Below are positions 7,436 through 15,804 of a stretch of 24,112 nucleotides of DNA, in pieces. The position numbers and the translations under genes are program-made. Source of the stretch: Elioraea sp051860475 (GTDB lineage Bacteria; Pseudomonadota; Alphaproteobacteria; Acetobacterales; Acetobacteraceae). The notes under the pieces are model-generated. The model ran no database searches, was not told the origin of the DNA, and saw nothing but the letters and a program-made list of their open reading frames with translations. The DNA lies in the NCBI RefSeq assembly GCF_051860475.1, contig NZ_JBHYDW010000058.1, positions 1-24,112 of the forward strand, given 5' to 3'. Position 1 is the stretch's first letter. The number at the start of each line of letters is the position of its first letter.

Positions 7436-8149
7436 CTATCCCATCAACCGATCCACGAACGCCGGCACCACCTCGGTCGCCCGGCCATGGATCGCCTCGT
7501 CGAACAGGTGACTGCCCTCGCTCGGCTCCAGGTTCAGTTCGACCGTGCGCGCGCGCCCGCGCACCTCGGCGACGAACCCGGCGGCCGGATAGACCGCACC
7601 CGAGGTGCCGATCGAGAGGAACAGCCCGCAGTGGTCGAGTGCCGCGCCGATCGCCTCCATCGCCAGCGGCATCTCGCCGAACCACACCACGTGCGGCCGC
7701 ATCCCGCCCGCGCGACCGCAGGAGGGGCAGGGCGTCGCCACCGACAGGTCCTCGCGCCACGGCATCACCGCCTCGCACAGGCGGCAGCGCGCCTTCGCGA
7801 GCTCGCCGTGCATGTGGATCAGGTTCGCCGTGCCGGCGCGGTCATGCAGGTCATCGACGTTCTGCGTCACCACCGTCACGCCGCCCGGCCAGTCGCGCGA
7901 CAGACGCGCGAGCGCGTGATGCGCCGCGTTCGGCTGCACGGCGGGGTCGGTGATCTGCCGCCTTCGCGCATTGTAGAACGCGTGCACGCGCTCCGGATCG
8001 CGCGCAAACGCCTCCGGCGTGGCGACATCCTCGATCCGCACTTTGGCCCAGATGCCGTCGGCGTCGCGGAAGGTGGCGAGTCCGCTCTCGCGCGAGATGC
8101 CGGCGCCGGTCAGAACGACGATCGCGGTATCGCGCCCGATCAGCCGCAC
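7436..8149 (-). CDS. cobB: Sirtuin NAD-dependent protein deacylase (CobB-type)
   Basis: A 237-residue Sir2-family enzyme that removes lysine acyl groups using NAD+, giving nicotinamide and O-acyl-ADP-ribose. Motifs in order: GAGIS (15-19), ESGLATFRD (21-29), TQNVDDLH (94-101), catalytic His113 in HMHGE, a zinc knuckle with C121, C124, C140 and C143, and GTSGAVYPAAGF. Tyr58 and Arg61 in FYNARRR fit the Y-x-x-R pair that lets class III sirtuins (SIRT5, E. coli CobB) accept acidic acyl groups such as succinyl; that activity is inferred. The start is GTG at 8149, inside the end of the upstream DUF3775 gene (10-nt overlap), so expression is probably translationally coupled. The canonical proline of ESGIPTFR is Ala25. 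Confidence 0.95.
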   Translation of the reverse strand: MRLIGRDTAIVVLTGAGISRESGLATFRDADGIWAKVRIEDVATPEAFARDPERVHAFYNARRRQITDPAVQPNAAHHALARLSRDWPGGVTVVTQNVDDLHDRAGTANLIHMHGELAKARCRLCEAVMPWREDLSVATPCPSCGRAGGMRPHVVWFGEMPLAMEAIGAALDHCGLFLSIGTSGAVYPAAGFVAEVRGRARTVELNLEPSEGSHLFDEAIHGRATEVVPAFVDRLMG

Positions 8150-8538
8150 GACAGGCCGAACGCCGAGAGACCCTCCTCGAGGTAGTCACCGAGCAGCGGC
8201 ATGCCGACCAGGTAGTCGTCGGCGTTGCGCAGGTTGCGCTCCTTCGCCGTGTGCACCGCCTCGTCCCACTCCGAGACGTCGAACTCGCCGCGGCCGATCC
8301 AGGCCAGCGCGATCAGCGCCGCCTGCTGGTCCTCGTTCATCTCCGCGATCGCGTCGCGCAGCTCCTCGGCGATCGTGTCGCCCTCCTCCTCGAGCAGATG
8401 CGCCTCGGGATCGTCCTCGTCGGGATCGGAATCGCCGTCGCCCGCCTCCTTGGCGTCGAAGGCGCGCGCACGTGCGATCACCCAGCAGACGGTTTCGGTG
8501 GAGATGCCGAGTTCTGGAACGTCATCCTCGTCAGCCAT
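8140..8538 (-). CDS. DUF3775 family protein
   Basis: A 132-residue small acidic protein. It opens MADEDDVPELGISTETVCWVI, then a very acidic linker with DSDPDEDDPE (about 37-46), then EELRDAIAEMNEDQQAALIALAWIGRGEF and DDYLVGMPLLGDYLEEGL, matching DUF3775 proteins of alphaproteobacteria. There is no signal peptide or membrane segment, and the function is unknown. The ATG at 8538 is the only sensible start; the reverse frame open to 10017 is only antisense to the efflux adaptor. Its stop lies 10 nt inside the sirtuin gene. The 219-nt divergent interval to the efflux adaptor should hold promoters for both directions; I see no clear operator there. Confidence 0.85.
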   Translation of the reverse strand: MADEDDVPELGISTETVCWVIARARAFDAKEAGDGDSDPDEDDPEAHLLEEEGDTIAEELRDAIAEMNEDQQAALIALAWIGRGEFDVSEWDEAVHTAKERNLRNADDYLVGMPLLGDYLEEGLSAFGLSCG

Positions 8539-8757
8539 GGCCCTGCCCTCAGTCGCGCGCCGCCTCGTGCATCGGGCGGTGTCGCCGTCATGGACGACTC
8601 TCGGCCGGAGTGTGCAAAGGTCGCTTTCGACCCTCAAGGGAATTGTTCGGCCCAGCCCGGCACCGCATGACGGACATCGTGGTGGCACGGCCGGGGCGGG
8701 GTGCGATAGCTTCCCGCCGCCTGCGACCGATCGAAGAGAAGCCTTCAAGGAGGAGCG

Positions 8758-9873
8758 ATGCGCATCCATGCATCCGTGCTGGCTGCTGTCCTGGCGTTCG
8801 CGTCCGGATCTGCCGCCTCCCAGCCGGCATCTCCGCCCACGCCGCCGGTCGGTGTCATGCAGGTCGCCAAGGAGGCGGTCACCGAGACCGTCTCCTTCGT
8901 CGGCCGCATCGAGGCGATCGACCGGGTGAACCTGGTGGCGCGCGTCACTGGGTTTGTCCAGGAGCGCACCTTCCGGGAGGGCCAGGAGGTGGAGCAGGAC
9001 GACCTGCTGTTCGTGATCGAGCGCGCGCCCTATCTCGCGGCGGTCGAGTCCGCGAAGGCCACGCTGGCCTCGGCCGAGGCGGCGAAGGCGAATGCCGATG
9101 CCCAGCTCGCCCGCGCCGAGGAGCTCCTGCGCACCCGCGACACCTCGCCCGCCGTGCGCGATCAGCGCAAGGCTGAGGCGGAGATGGCGGCCGCCAGCGT
9201 GCTCGAGGCGCAGGCGGCGCTGACGCGGGCCCAGATCAATCTCGACTACACCCTGATCCGCGCCCCCGTGGCGGGCCGGATCGGCCGCGCCGCCGTCTCG
9301 CCCGGCAACGTGGTCGGCCCCGAGACCGGGCCGCTCGCCCTGCTGGTCGGGCAGGACCCGATGTACGTCACCTTCCCGGTGAGCCAGCGCGTCTTCCTCG
9401 ATCTCGACCGCGAGGCACGACGGGACGCCGAGCAGAAGCTCCGCGTCCGCCTGCGCTTCCAGGACGGCTCGCGCTACGACCAGGCCGGCCAGATCGACTT
9501 CGTGGATGTCACGGTTGCGCAGGGCACCGACACGGTGACCGTGCGCGCGCGCATCGACAACCCCGACCGCCGGCTGATCGACGGCCAGTTCGTCACGGTC
9601 GCGGTCGAGGGGCCGGAGCCCGAGCAGCGCGTGGTGATCCCGCAATCGGCGATGTTGCTCGACCAGCAGGGCGCCTTTGTGTTCCTGGTCGAGGACGGCA
9701 GGGCGGCGATCAGGCGGCTCCGGCTCGGCCAGCCGCTCGAGGGCGGACGGATCGTCGTCGAGGAGGGGCTCGCCGGCGGCGAGATGCTGATCGTCGACGG
9801 GCTGCAGCGCGTCCGACCCGGCCAGTCCGTGCAGGGCGTGCCGGCCGCGCCGCGCCCGGCGCGCGGCGGCTGA
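8758..9873 (+). CDS. RND efflux periplasmic adaptor (membrane fusion protein)
   Basis: A 371-residue HlyD/AcrA-type adaptor linking an RND pump to an outer-membrane channel. It has a signal peptide (MRIHASVLAAVLAFASGSAAS) without a lipobox Cys, so the protein is probably soluble in the periplasm. The lipoyl half FVGRIEAIDRVNLVARVTGFV, an alpha-hairpin rich in Ala and Glu (about 95-160), the second lipoyl half LDYTLIRAPVAGRIG, and a beta-barrel and membrane-proximal domain follow (VVIPQSAMLLDQQGAFVFLV). The start is ATG 8758 with a strong AAGGAGGAG site (8747-8755). The permease gene starts 4 nt after its stop, so the two form an operon. No outer-membrane factor or TetR-type repressor gene is adjacent; substrate is unknown. 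Confidence 0.93.
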   Translation: MRIHASVLAAVLAFASGSAASQPASPPTPPVGVMQVAKEAVTETVSFVGRIEAIDRVNLVARVTGFVQERTFREGQEVEQDDLLFVIERAPYLAAVESAKATLASAEAAKANADAQLARAEELLRTRDTSPAVRDQRKAEAEMAAASVLEAQAALTRAQINLDYTLIRAPVAGRIGRAAVSPGNVVGPETGPLALLVGQDPMYVTFPVSQRVFLDLDREARRDAEQKLRVRLRFQDGSRYDQAGQIDFVDVTVAQGTDTVTVRARIDNPDRRLIDGQFVTVAVEGPEPEQRVVIPQSAMLLDQQGAFVFLVEDGRAAIRRLRLGQPLEGGRIVVEEGLAGGEMLIVDGLQRVRPGQSVQGVPAAPRPARGG

Positions 9874-9877
9874 AGCG

Positions 9878-12800
9878 ATGATCTCGGCGGTCTTCGTCGA
9901 TCGGCCACGGCTCGCGGTCGTGATCGCGATCGTCACCACCATCGCCGGGCTGCTGGCGCTGAGCCGCATCCCCGTGGCGCAGTATCCCGACATCGTGCCG
10001 CCGCAGGTCAGTGTCACCGCGCGCTATCCGGGCGCGAGCGCGGCGGTGGTCGAGCAGACCGTTGGCCAGGTGATCGAGAGCCAGGTGATCGGCGTCGATC
10101 GCATGATCTACATGCGCAGCCTCTCGGCGAATGACGGCACCTACCGGCTGAATGTCAGCTTCGAGCTCGGTACCGATCCGGACATCAACACCGTCAATGT
10201 GAACAACCGCGTCCAGGTGGCGCTCGCCGGGCTGCCGGCCGAGGTGCGCCAGCAGGGCGTGACGGTGAAGAAGCAGTCCTCGGCGATGCTGAACGTGATC
10301 GCCGTCCATGCGCCGGACGGGCGGTATGACGGGCTGTTCCTGTCGAACTACCTCACCATCAACGTGCTCGATGTGATCAAGCGCGTCCCCGGTGTCGGCG
10401 ATGTGACACTGTTCGGGCCGCTCGACTACGCGATGCGGGTTTGGGTGCAGACCGAGCGCCTCGCGCAGCTCCGGCTGACACCGGCCGAGGTGGTCGCGGC
10501 GATCCAGGCGCAGAACGTGCAGGCGCCGGTCGGGCGGATCGGTGCCGAGCCGATCAGCGACGACCAGCAGCTCCAGCTCACCATCACCACGCGGGGACGG
10601 CTGACCACGGCGGAGGAGTTCGCCGCCATCGTGATCCGCGCCAACCCCGACGGGTCGACGCTCAGGCTCGGCGATATCGCCCGGATCGAGCTCGGGGCAC
10701 GACTCGCCGACGTGCGCACGCGCTTCAACGGCCGGGACGGGCAGCTCTTCGCCGTCTACCAGGCGCCGGGGGCGAACGCGGTCGCGACCGCGCGCGCCGT
10801 GCAGGCGGCGATGGCCGAGCTCGCCGCGCGCTTTCCCGATGGCATGCAATGGACCGTTGCCTACGACGCGACGACCTTCGTCAGCGAGACGATCCACGAG
10901 GTGCAGAAGACGCTGATCGAAGCCTTCGTGCTGGTCGTGCTGGTGGTGTTCCTCTTCCTTGGCAATCTGCGCGCGACCCTGATCCCGACCATCGCCGTGC
11001 CGGTGAGCCTGATCGGCACCTTTGTCGCGCTGCTCGCCCTCGGCTACTCGGCCAACACCGTCAGCCTGCTGGCGATGGTGCTGGCGATCGGCATCGTCGT
11101 CGATGACGCGATCGTGGTGGTCGAGAACGTCGAGCGCGTGATGCACGAGGAGCCGCACCTCGCGCCCGGGGACGCGGTGAAGAAGGCGATGGCCGAGATC
11201 ACCGCGCCCATCATCGCGATCACGCTGGTGCTGCTCTCGGTCTTCGTGCCGATCGCCTTCATCCCCGGCATCTCGGGCGAGCTGTTCCGCCAGTTCGCGG
11301 TGACGATCTCGGTCGCGATGGTGCTCTCGGCGATCAATGCGCTCACGCTCTCGCCGGCGCTGGCGGCGGTGCTGCTGCGCCCCGCGCACGGCCCAAGGCG
11401 AGGGCCGATCGCGGCGATCATGCGCGCGATCGACGCGACCGCGAACGCCTATGCCGGCGTGGTGCGGCGGCTGGTGCGGATCTCGGCCGTCTCGCTGCTG
11501 ATCGTCGCCGCCTGCATGGCCGGCGTCATCGGCATCGCACGCATCACGCCGACCGGCTTCGTGCCGGAAGAGGATCAGGGCGCGTTCTTCGTGCAGATCC
11601 AGCTGCCCGACGCGGCCTCCGTGCCGCGCGCGCTCGCGGTCGCCGAGCAGGTGGAGCGGATCGTCGCCGCCGATCCGGCAGTGGCCAATGTCTCGACCAT
11701 CGTCGGCTTCAACTTGCTCGACGGCGCGGCGCAGTCGAACGCCGCCTTCATCATCGGCCTCCTGAAGCCGTTCGAGGAACGGCGCGATCCGGCGCTCGCG
11801 GTGCAGCCGGCGCTGGCCCGCATGGGTGCGGAGCTCGCCACCATCCGCGACGGCATCGCCGTGCCGCTGAACGTGCCGCCGATCGTGGGCCTGGGCACCG
11901 GCGGCGGCTTCACCTTCATGCTCCAGGACCTCGAGGGCCGCGACCCGAAGGAGCTCGCCCAGGTCACGCGTGGGCTGATGGTGGCGGCGAACCAGCAGGA
12001 GGGGCTCGCACGGGTGTTCTCGACCTTCAGCGCCTCGAGCCCGTCGATCCGCCTCGATCTCGACCGCGACAAGGCGGCCACGCTTGGCGTGCGCGTCGCC
12101 GACGTGTTCGCGACACTGCAAGCGGTGCTCGGCGGCGCCTATGTGAACGACTTCAACCTGTTCGGCCGCACCTGGCAGGTGAACCTCCAGGCCGAGGCCG
12201 AGGACCGCCGCGCCGTCGGCGACATCCTGCGCATCCACGTCCGCAACGCCTCGGGCGAAATGGTGCCGATGCGCAGCCTCGCTGAGATCCGCGTCGACGA
12301 GGGGCCGCAGAGCATCACGCGCTTCAACAACTACCGTGCAGCGCAGCTTCTCGGGACCGGGGCGCCCGGTGTGTCGTCCGGCCAGGCGCTCGCGTTGATG
12401 GAACAGGTCGCCGACCGCACCCTGCCGCAGGGCTATGCCTATGAGTGGTCCGACATCTCGTTCCAGGAGAAGCGCGCCGAGGGCCAGACCGCGGCGATCC
12501 TCGCCATGGCGGTGCTGTTCGCCTACCTGTTCCTGGTCGCGCTCTACGAGAGCTGGACCATTCCGGTGCCGGTTCTGCTCTCGGTCTCGGTCGGTCTGCT
12601 CGGCGCCTTCCTCGGCATCCTGGTGGTGCAGGCGCCGCTCGACCTCTATGCGCAGATCGGCATCGTCGTGCTGATCGCGCTCGCGGCGAAGAACGGCATC
12701 CTGATCGTCGAATTCGCCAAGGAACAGCGCGAGAGGGGCGTGGCCCTGCTCGATGCCGCGACCGAGGGTGCGCGGTTGAGATTCCGGCCCGTGATGATGA

Positions 12801-13027
12801 CCTCCCTCGCCTTCATCATGGGCCTCGTGCCGCTGGTCACGGCGTCGGGCGCGGCCGAGATCGCGCGCCGCAACGTCTCGGTCGGCGTGTTCGCCGGCAT
12901 GATCGCCGCCGCGCTGCTGGGCATCTTCGTCATCCCGATGCTCTACGTGGTCTTCCAGGGGTTACGGGAGCGGATCAAGGGCTGGGCCGGACGGAAGCCT
13001 GCGCCCGAGCGCGCGCCGGCGGAGTAG
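9878..13027 (+). CDS. RND multidrug efflux permease (HAE1/AcrB type)
   Basis: A 1049-residue inner-membrane proton/drug antiporter, full length for the AcrB family. The N-terminus MISAVFVDRPRLAVVIAIV is the first transmembrane helix. The periplasmic porter domain includes PGASAAVVEQTVGQVIE and QNVQAPVGRIG. The proton-relay pair D409-D410 lies in GIVVDDAIVVVENVER and K938 in LAAKNGILIVEFAKEQ, as in active pumps. Internal duplication into two halves with 12 helices in total is evident. It works with the upstream adaptor as the inner-membrane engine of a tripartite pump. The next gene (glgA) is convergent, only 9 nt from the stop, so there is no room for a dedicated terminator. Drug range cannot be inferred. 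Confidence 0.96.
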   Translation: MISAVFVDRPRLAVVIAIVTTIAGLLALSRIPVAQYPDIVPPQVSVTARYPGASAAVVEQTVGQVIESQVIGVDRMIYMRSLSANDGTYRLNVSFELGTDPDINTVNVNNRVQVALAGLPAEVRQQGVTVKKQSSAMLNVIAVHAPDGRYDGLFLSNYLTINVLDVIKRVPGVGDVTLFGPLDYAMRVWVQTERLAQLRLTPAEVVAAIQAQNVQAPVGRIGAEPISDDQQLQLTITTRGRLTTAEEFAAIVIRANPDGSTLRLGDIARIELGARLADVRTRFNGRDGQLFAVYQAPGANAVATARAVQAAMAELAARFPDGMQWTVAYDATTFVSETIHEVQKTLIEAFVLVVLVVFLFLGNLRATLIPTIAVPVSLIGTFVALLALGYSANTVSLLAMVLAIGIVVDDAIVVVENVERVMHEEPHLAPGDAVKKAMAEITAPIIAITLVLLSVFVPIAFIPGISGELFRQFAVTISVAMVLSAINALTLSPALAAVLLRPAHGPRRGPIAAIMRAIDATANAYAGVVRRLVRISAVSLLIVAACMAGVIGIARITPTGFVPEEDQGAFFVQIQLPDAASVPRALAVAEQVERIVAADPAVANVSTIVGFNLLDGAAQSNAAFIIGLLKPFEERRDPALAVQPALARMGAELATIRDGIAVPLNVPPIVGLGTGGGFTFMLQDLEGRDPKELAQVTRGLMVAANQQEGLARVFSTFSASSPSIRLDLDRDKAATLGVRVADVFATLQAVLGGAYVNDFNLFGRTWQVNLQAEAEDRRAVGDILRIHVRNASGEMVPMRSLAEIRVDEGPQSITRFNNYRAAQLLGTGAPGVSSGQALALMEQVADRTLPQGYAYEWSDISFQEKRAEGQTAAILAMAVLFAYLFLVALYESWTIPVPVLLSVSVGLLGAFLGILVVQAPLDLYAQIGIVVLIALAAKNGILIVEFAKEQRERGVALLDAATEGARLRFRPVMMTSLAFIMGLVPLVTASGAAEIARRNVSVGVFAGMIAAALLGIFVIPMLYVVFQGLRERIKGWAGRKPAPERAPAE

Positions 13028-13036
13028 CAGCGCCCG

Positions 13037-14461
13037 CTATCGACGCACGATCGCCCGCAGCAGCCCGGCATAGCGCGCCGCCGAACGGGACCAGGACACG
13101 TCGGTCGCCATCGCGTTGCGCTGTAGCCTCGGCCATGTCGCCGCATCGGCGAACAGCGTGCCGCCACGACGCAGCGCCGCGGCCAGCATCCCCGCGCTCG
13201 GCGGGCTGAACACGACTCCGGTCCCGCATCCGGCCGAGAGTGCCACCTGATTTGCATCGACCACCGTGTCGGCAAGTCCGCCGACGCGCGCGACGATCGG
13301 CACCGCGCCGTAACGGAGCGCGCAGAGCTGGGTGAGGCCGCACGGCTCGAAGCGCGACGGCACGATGACGCAGTCCGCACCGCCATAGATCAGTCGGGCG
13401 AGCCGTTCGCGGTATCCCGTTTCGATTCCGACGCGGCCTGGATGCCCTTGCGCCGCTGCCCGCGCGCGCGCCTCCAGCGCCGCCTCGCCGCTGCCGAGCA
13501 GCGCGAGCACGCCGCCGGTGCTGAGCAGCGCGGGCAACGCATCGAGCAGCAGGTCGATGCCCTTCTGCCAGGTGAACCTGCCGATGAAGCCGAACACCGG
13601 CGCAGTGGCGCTTGCCGTCAGTCCGAGCGCCCGACAGAGCGCGGCACGGTTTGTCGCGCGCGGCGCAGGGTCGGCCGCGTCGTAGCGAGCCTCGAGATGC
13701 GGATCGCGCGCCGGGTTCCATTCGGCCGTGTCGATCCCGTTGAGGATGCCGTGCAGCACGTCCGCCCGCCCCGCCAGCAGACCGTCGAGACCCATCCCGC
13801 CCTCGGGCGTGGTGATCTCGTCGGCATAGGTGGGGGACACCGTGCTGATCGCCTCTGCATACCACAGACCCGCCTTCAGAAAGCCGACACCGCCGTGGAA
13901 CTCGACACCCGCAAGCGCGAACGCCTCGGCCGGCAGCCCGAGCAGCGGAAACAGCGACGCCGCAAACCCGCCCTGGAACGCGAGGTTGTGCACGGTGAAC
14001 AGCACCGGCACCTGCGCTCCGCTGTGACGCAGATACGCCCCCGCCAGGCCCGCCTGCCAGTCATGCGCGTGCACTGCGTCGAAGCCCCCACGCACGGCGA
14101 GCCGCGCCGCCGCCGCACCGAGGGCGGCGAACCGTACGCCGTTGTCCGGCCAGTCGTCTCCGCCCGGACCAAGATATGGGCTGCCGGGCCGCTCGAACAG
14201 CGCGGGCGCATCCACCACGGCGAGGTCGAGGTGACCCGCGCGTCCGCCGAGCACCCGCGCGGCACCGCCCGGCAGTTCAGCGAAGCGCCCAATCTCCTCG
14301 GCGCCCTCCAGCGCGCGCAGCACGGCCGGATAGCCGGGAAGCAGCGTCGTCACCGCCACGCCTTCAGCCGCAAGCGCACCGGGCAGCGCGCCGACGACGT
14401 CTGCAAGCCCACCGGTCTTGATCAGCGGCACCGCCTCGGAGGCGACGGCAAGGACGCGCAT
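13037..14461 (-). CDS. glgA: Glycogen synthase (ADP-glucose)
   Basis: A 474-residue GT5 glucosyltransferase that adds glucose from ADP-glucose to the non-reducing ends of alpha-1,4-glucan. The N-terminal KTGGLADVVG (15-24) is the ADP-glucose-binding loop; HAHDWQ and FTVHNLAFQG are family signatures; the C-terminal GT-B half has FIGRFTWQKGIDLL, and SRFEPCGLTQLCALRYG holds the catalytic Glu and binding loop (usually QLYALRYG). Length matches bacterial GlgA. It is the last gene of the reverse glycogen operon, 9 nt after the glgC stop. No strong Shine-Dalgarno is obvious before the ATG at 14461, so it may rely on coupling to glgC. Confidence 0.96.
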   Translation of the reverse strand: MRVLAVASEAVPLIKTGGLADVVGALPGALAAEGVAVTTLLPGYPAVLRALEGAEEIGRFAELPGGAARVLGGRAGHLDLAVVDAPALFERPGSPYLGPGGDDWPDNGVRFAALGAAAARLAVRGGFDAVHAHDWQAGLAGAYLRHSGAQVPVLFTVHNLAFQGGFAASLFPLLGLPAEAFALAGVEFHGGVGFLKAGLWYAEAISTVSPTYADEITTPEGGMGLDGLLAGRADVLHGILNGIDTAEWNPARDPHLEARYDAADPAPRATNRAALCRALGLTASATAPVFGFIGRFTWQKGIDLLLDALPALLSTGGVLALLGSGEAALEARARAAAQGHPGRVGIETGYRERLARLIYGGADCVIVPSRFEPCGLTQLCALRYGAVPIVARVGGLADTVVDANQVALSAGCGTGVVFSPPSAGMLAAALRRGGTLFADAATWPRLQRNAMATDVSWSRSAARYAGLLRAIVRR

Positions 14462-14470
14462 CGCCGCGCG

Positions 14471-15742
14471 TCAGGCGAGACGCTGGATCATCGGTACGGT
14501 GATCAGGCAGATCCCGCGCTCGGTGCGCCGGAACCGCGCCGCGTCCGCCACCGGATCCTCGCCCACCACCAGGCCGGGCGGGATCTGTACGCCGCGATCG
14601 ACCACGACATTGGTCAGTCGCGCGCCACGCCCGACATCGACCTGCGGCAGCAGCACGGCGCCGTTCAATGACGCGTAGGAGTGCACATGCACGCCGGTGA
14701 ACAGCAGCGAGCGGTGCACCGCAGCGCCCGAGATGATGCAGCCCCCCGAGACCAGTGAGGAGACGGCCTCGCCGCGCCGGCCGGCCTCGTCATGGACGAA
14801 CTTCGCCGGCGGCACGACCTCGCCATAGGTCCAGATCGGCCAGTCCTGGTCGAACAGGTCGAGCTCCGGCACGATGTCGGTGAGGTCGATGTTCGCCTCC
14901 CAGTAGGCATCGACCGTTCCGACATCGCGCCAGTAGGGCGCGGCCTCGGCGGAGGAGCGCACGCAGGAGCGCTCGAAGCGGTGCGCGACCGCGCGGCCGT
15001 TGCGGACAAGATACGGAATCACGTCCCGGCCGAAATCGTGCGTCGAGCCTGTCTCCGCCGCGTCCCGCCGGAGTTGATCCACCAGCAAGGGCGTGTCGAA
15101 CACGTAGATGCCCATCGAGGCGAGTGCCCGGTCGGGCTGGCCCGGGATCGGGGGCGGATCGGCAGGCTTCTCGACGAAGTCGACGATCAGCCCGGTCTCG
15201 TCCACATGCATGACGCCGAAGCCGGTCGCCTCCGCCCGCGGCACGGTGATGCAGGCGACCGTCACATCGGCCTTCGTCTCGACATGCTGCTGAAGCATCA
15301 CCTCGTAGTCCATCTTGTAGACGTGGTCGCCGGCGAGAACGACGATGTGGCGTGGCGCATGATCCTCGATGATGTCGATGTTCTGGAAGATCGCGTCCGC
15401 CGTGCCGCGATACCACATGGTCTCGGAGACGCGCTGGCTCGCGGGCAGGATGTCGAAGCTCTCGTTGCGTTCGGGGCGCAGGAAGTTCCAGCCACGCTGG
15501 AGATGGCGGATCAGGCTGTGCGCCTTGTACTGCGTTGCGACCGCGAGCCTGCGGATGCCGGAGTTGATCGCGTTCGACAGCGCGAAGTCGATGATGCGCG
15601 ACTTGCCGGCGAAGAACACGGCTGGCTTGGCGCGCCGGTCGGTCAACTCCATCAGCCGGGAGCCGCGTCCGCCCGCAAGCACGAAGGCCATCGCGGTGCG
15701 CGCAAGCGGAGCGGGAAGAGAGGCTCGGCCGTCAGCAATCAT
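14471..15742 (-). CDS. glgC: Glucose-1-phosphate adenylyltransferase (ADP-glucose pyrophosphorylase)
   Basis: A 423-residue enzyme making ADP-glucose from ATP and glucose-1-phosphate, the committed and normally allosterically controlled step of glycogen synthesis. The nucleotide loop LAGGRGSRL (22-30), KPAVFFAGKSRIIDFALSN, WYRGTADAIFQN, GDHVYKMDY (metal and sugar-phosphate region) and the C-terminal left-handed beta-helix (VSGGCIISGAAVHRSLLFTGV) are all present. The ATG at 15742 has an AGGGGAA site 6 nt upstream; the frame stays open to 15931 but has no homology there. That ribosome site can pair with an upstream CCCCTGG (separate entry). The gene lies 62 nt after glgP and 9 nt before glgA. 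Confidence 0.96.
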   Translation of the reverse strand: MIADGRASLPAPLARTAMAFVLAGGRGSRLMELTDRRAKPAVFFAGKSRIIDFALSNAINSGIRRLAVATQYKAHSLIRHLQRGWNFLRPERNESFDILPASQRVSETMWYRGTADAIFQNIDIIEDHAPRHIVVLAGDHVYKMDYEVMLQQHVETKADVTVACITVPRAEATGFGVMHVDETGLIVDFVEKPADPPPIPGQPDRALASMGIYVFDTPLLVDQLRRDAAETGSTHDFGRDVIPYLVRNGRAVAHRFERSCVRSSAEAAPYWRDVGTVDAYWEANIDLTDIVPELDLFDQDWPIWTYGEVVPPAKFVHDEAGRRGEAVSSLVSGGCIISGAAVHRSLLFTGVHVHSYASLNGAVLLPQVDVGRGARLTNVVVDRGVQIPPGLVVGEDPVADAARFRRTERGICLITVPMIQRLA

Positions 15743-15750
15743 GTCGCATT

Positions 15751-15778
15751 CCCCTGGTTCGCCTGATCCTGCCAGGGG
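15751..15778 (-). promoter_or_regulatory. Hairpin that could mask the glgC ribosome binding site
   Basis: In the glgP-glgC spacer the mRNA contains CCCCTGG (15778-15772), a 14-nt loop and CCAGGGG (15757-15751), a perfect 7-bp stem. The 3' arm is the same AGGGG that serves as the glgC Shine-Dalgarno, 8 nt before the ATG. Opening or closing this stem could tune glgC translation relative to glgP. The pairing is seen; the regulatory role is inferred. Confidence 0.4.
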
Positions 15779-15804
15779 ACGAGGACGGAGCGCCAGCCCG
15801 GGCG

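Noticed and set aside
9710..12238. 842-codon reverse frame across the RND permease
   Set aside because: His/Asp/Arg-rich antisense shadow of a clear full-length AcrB-type gene; typical of high-GC DNA.
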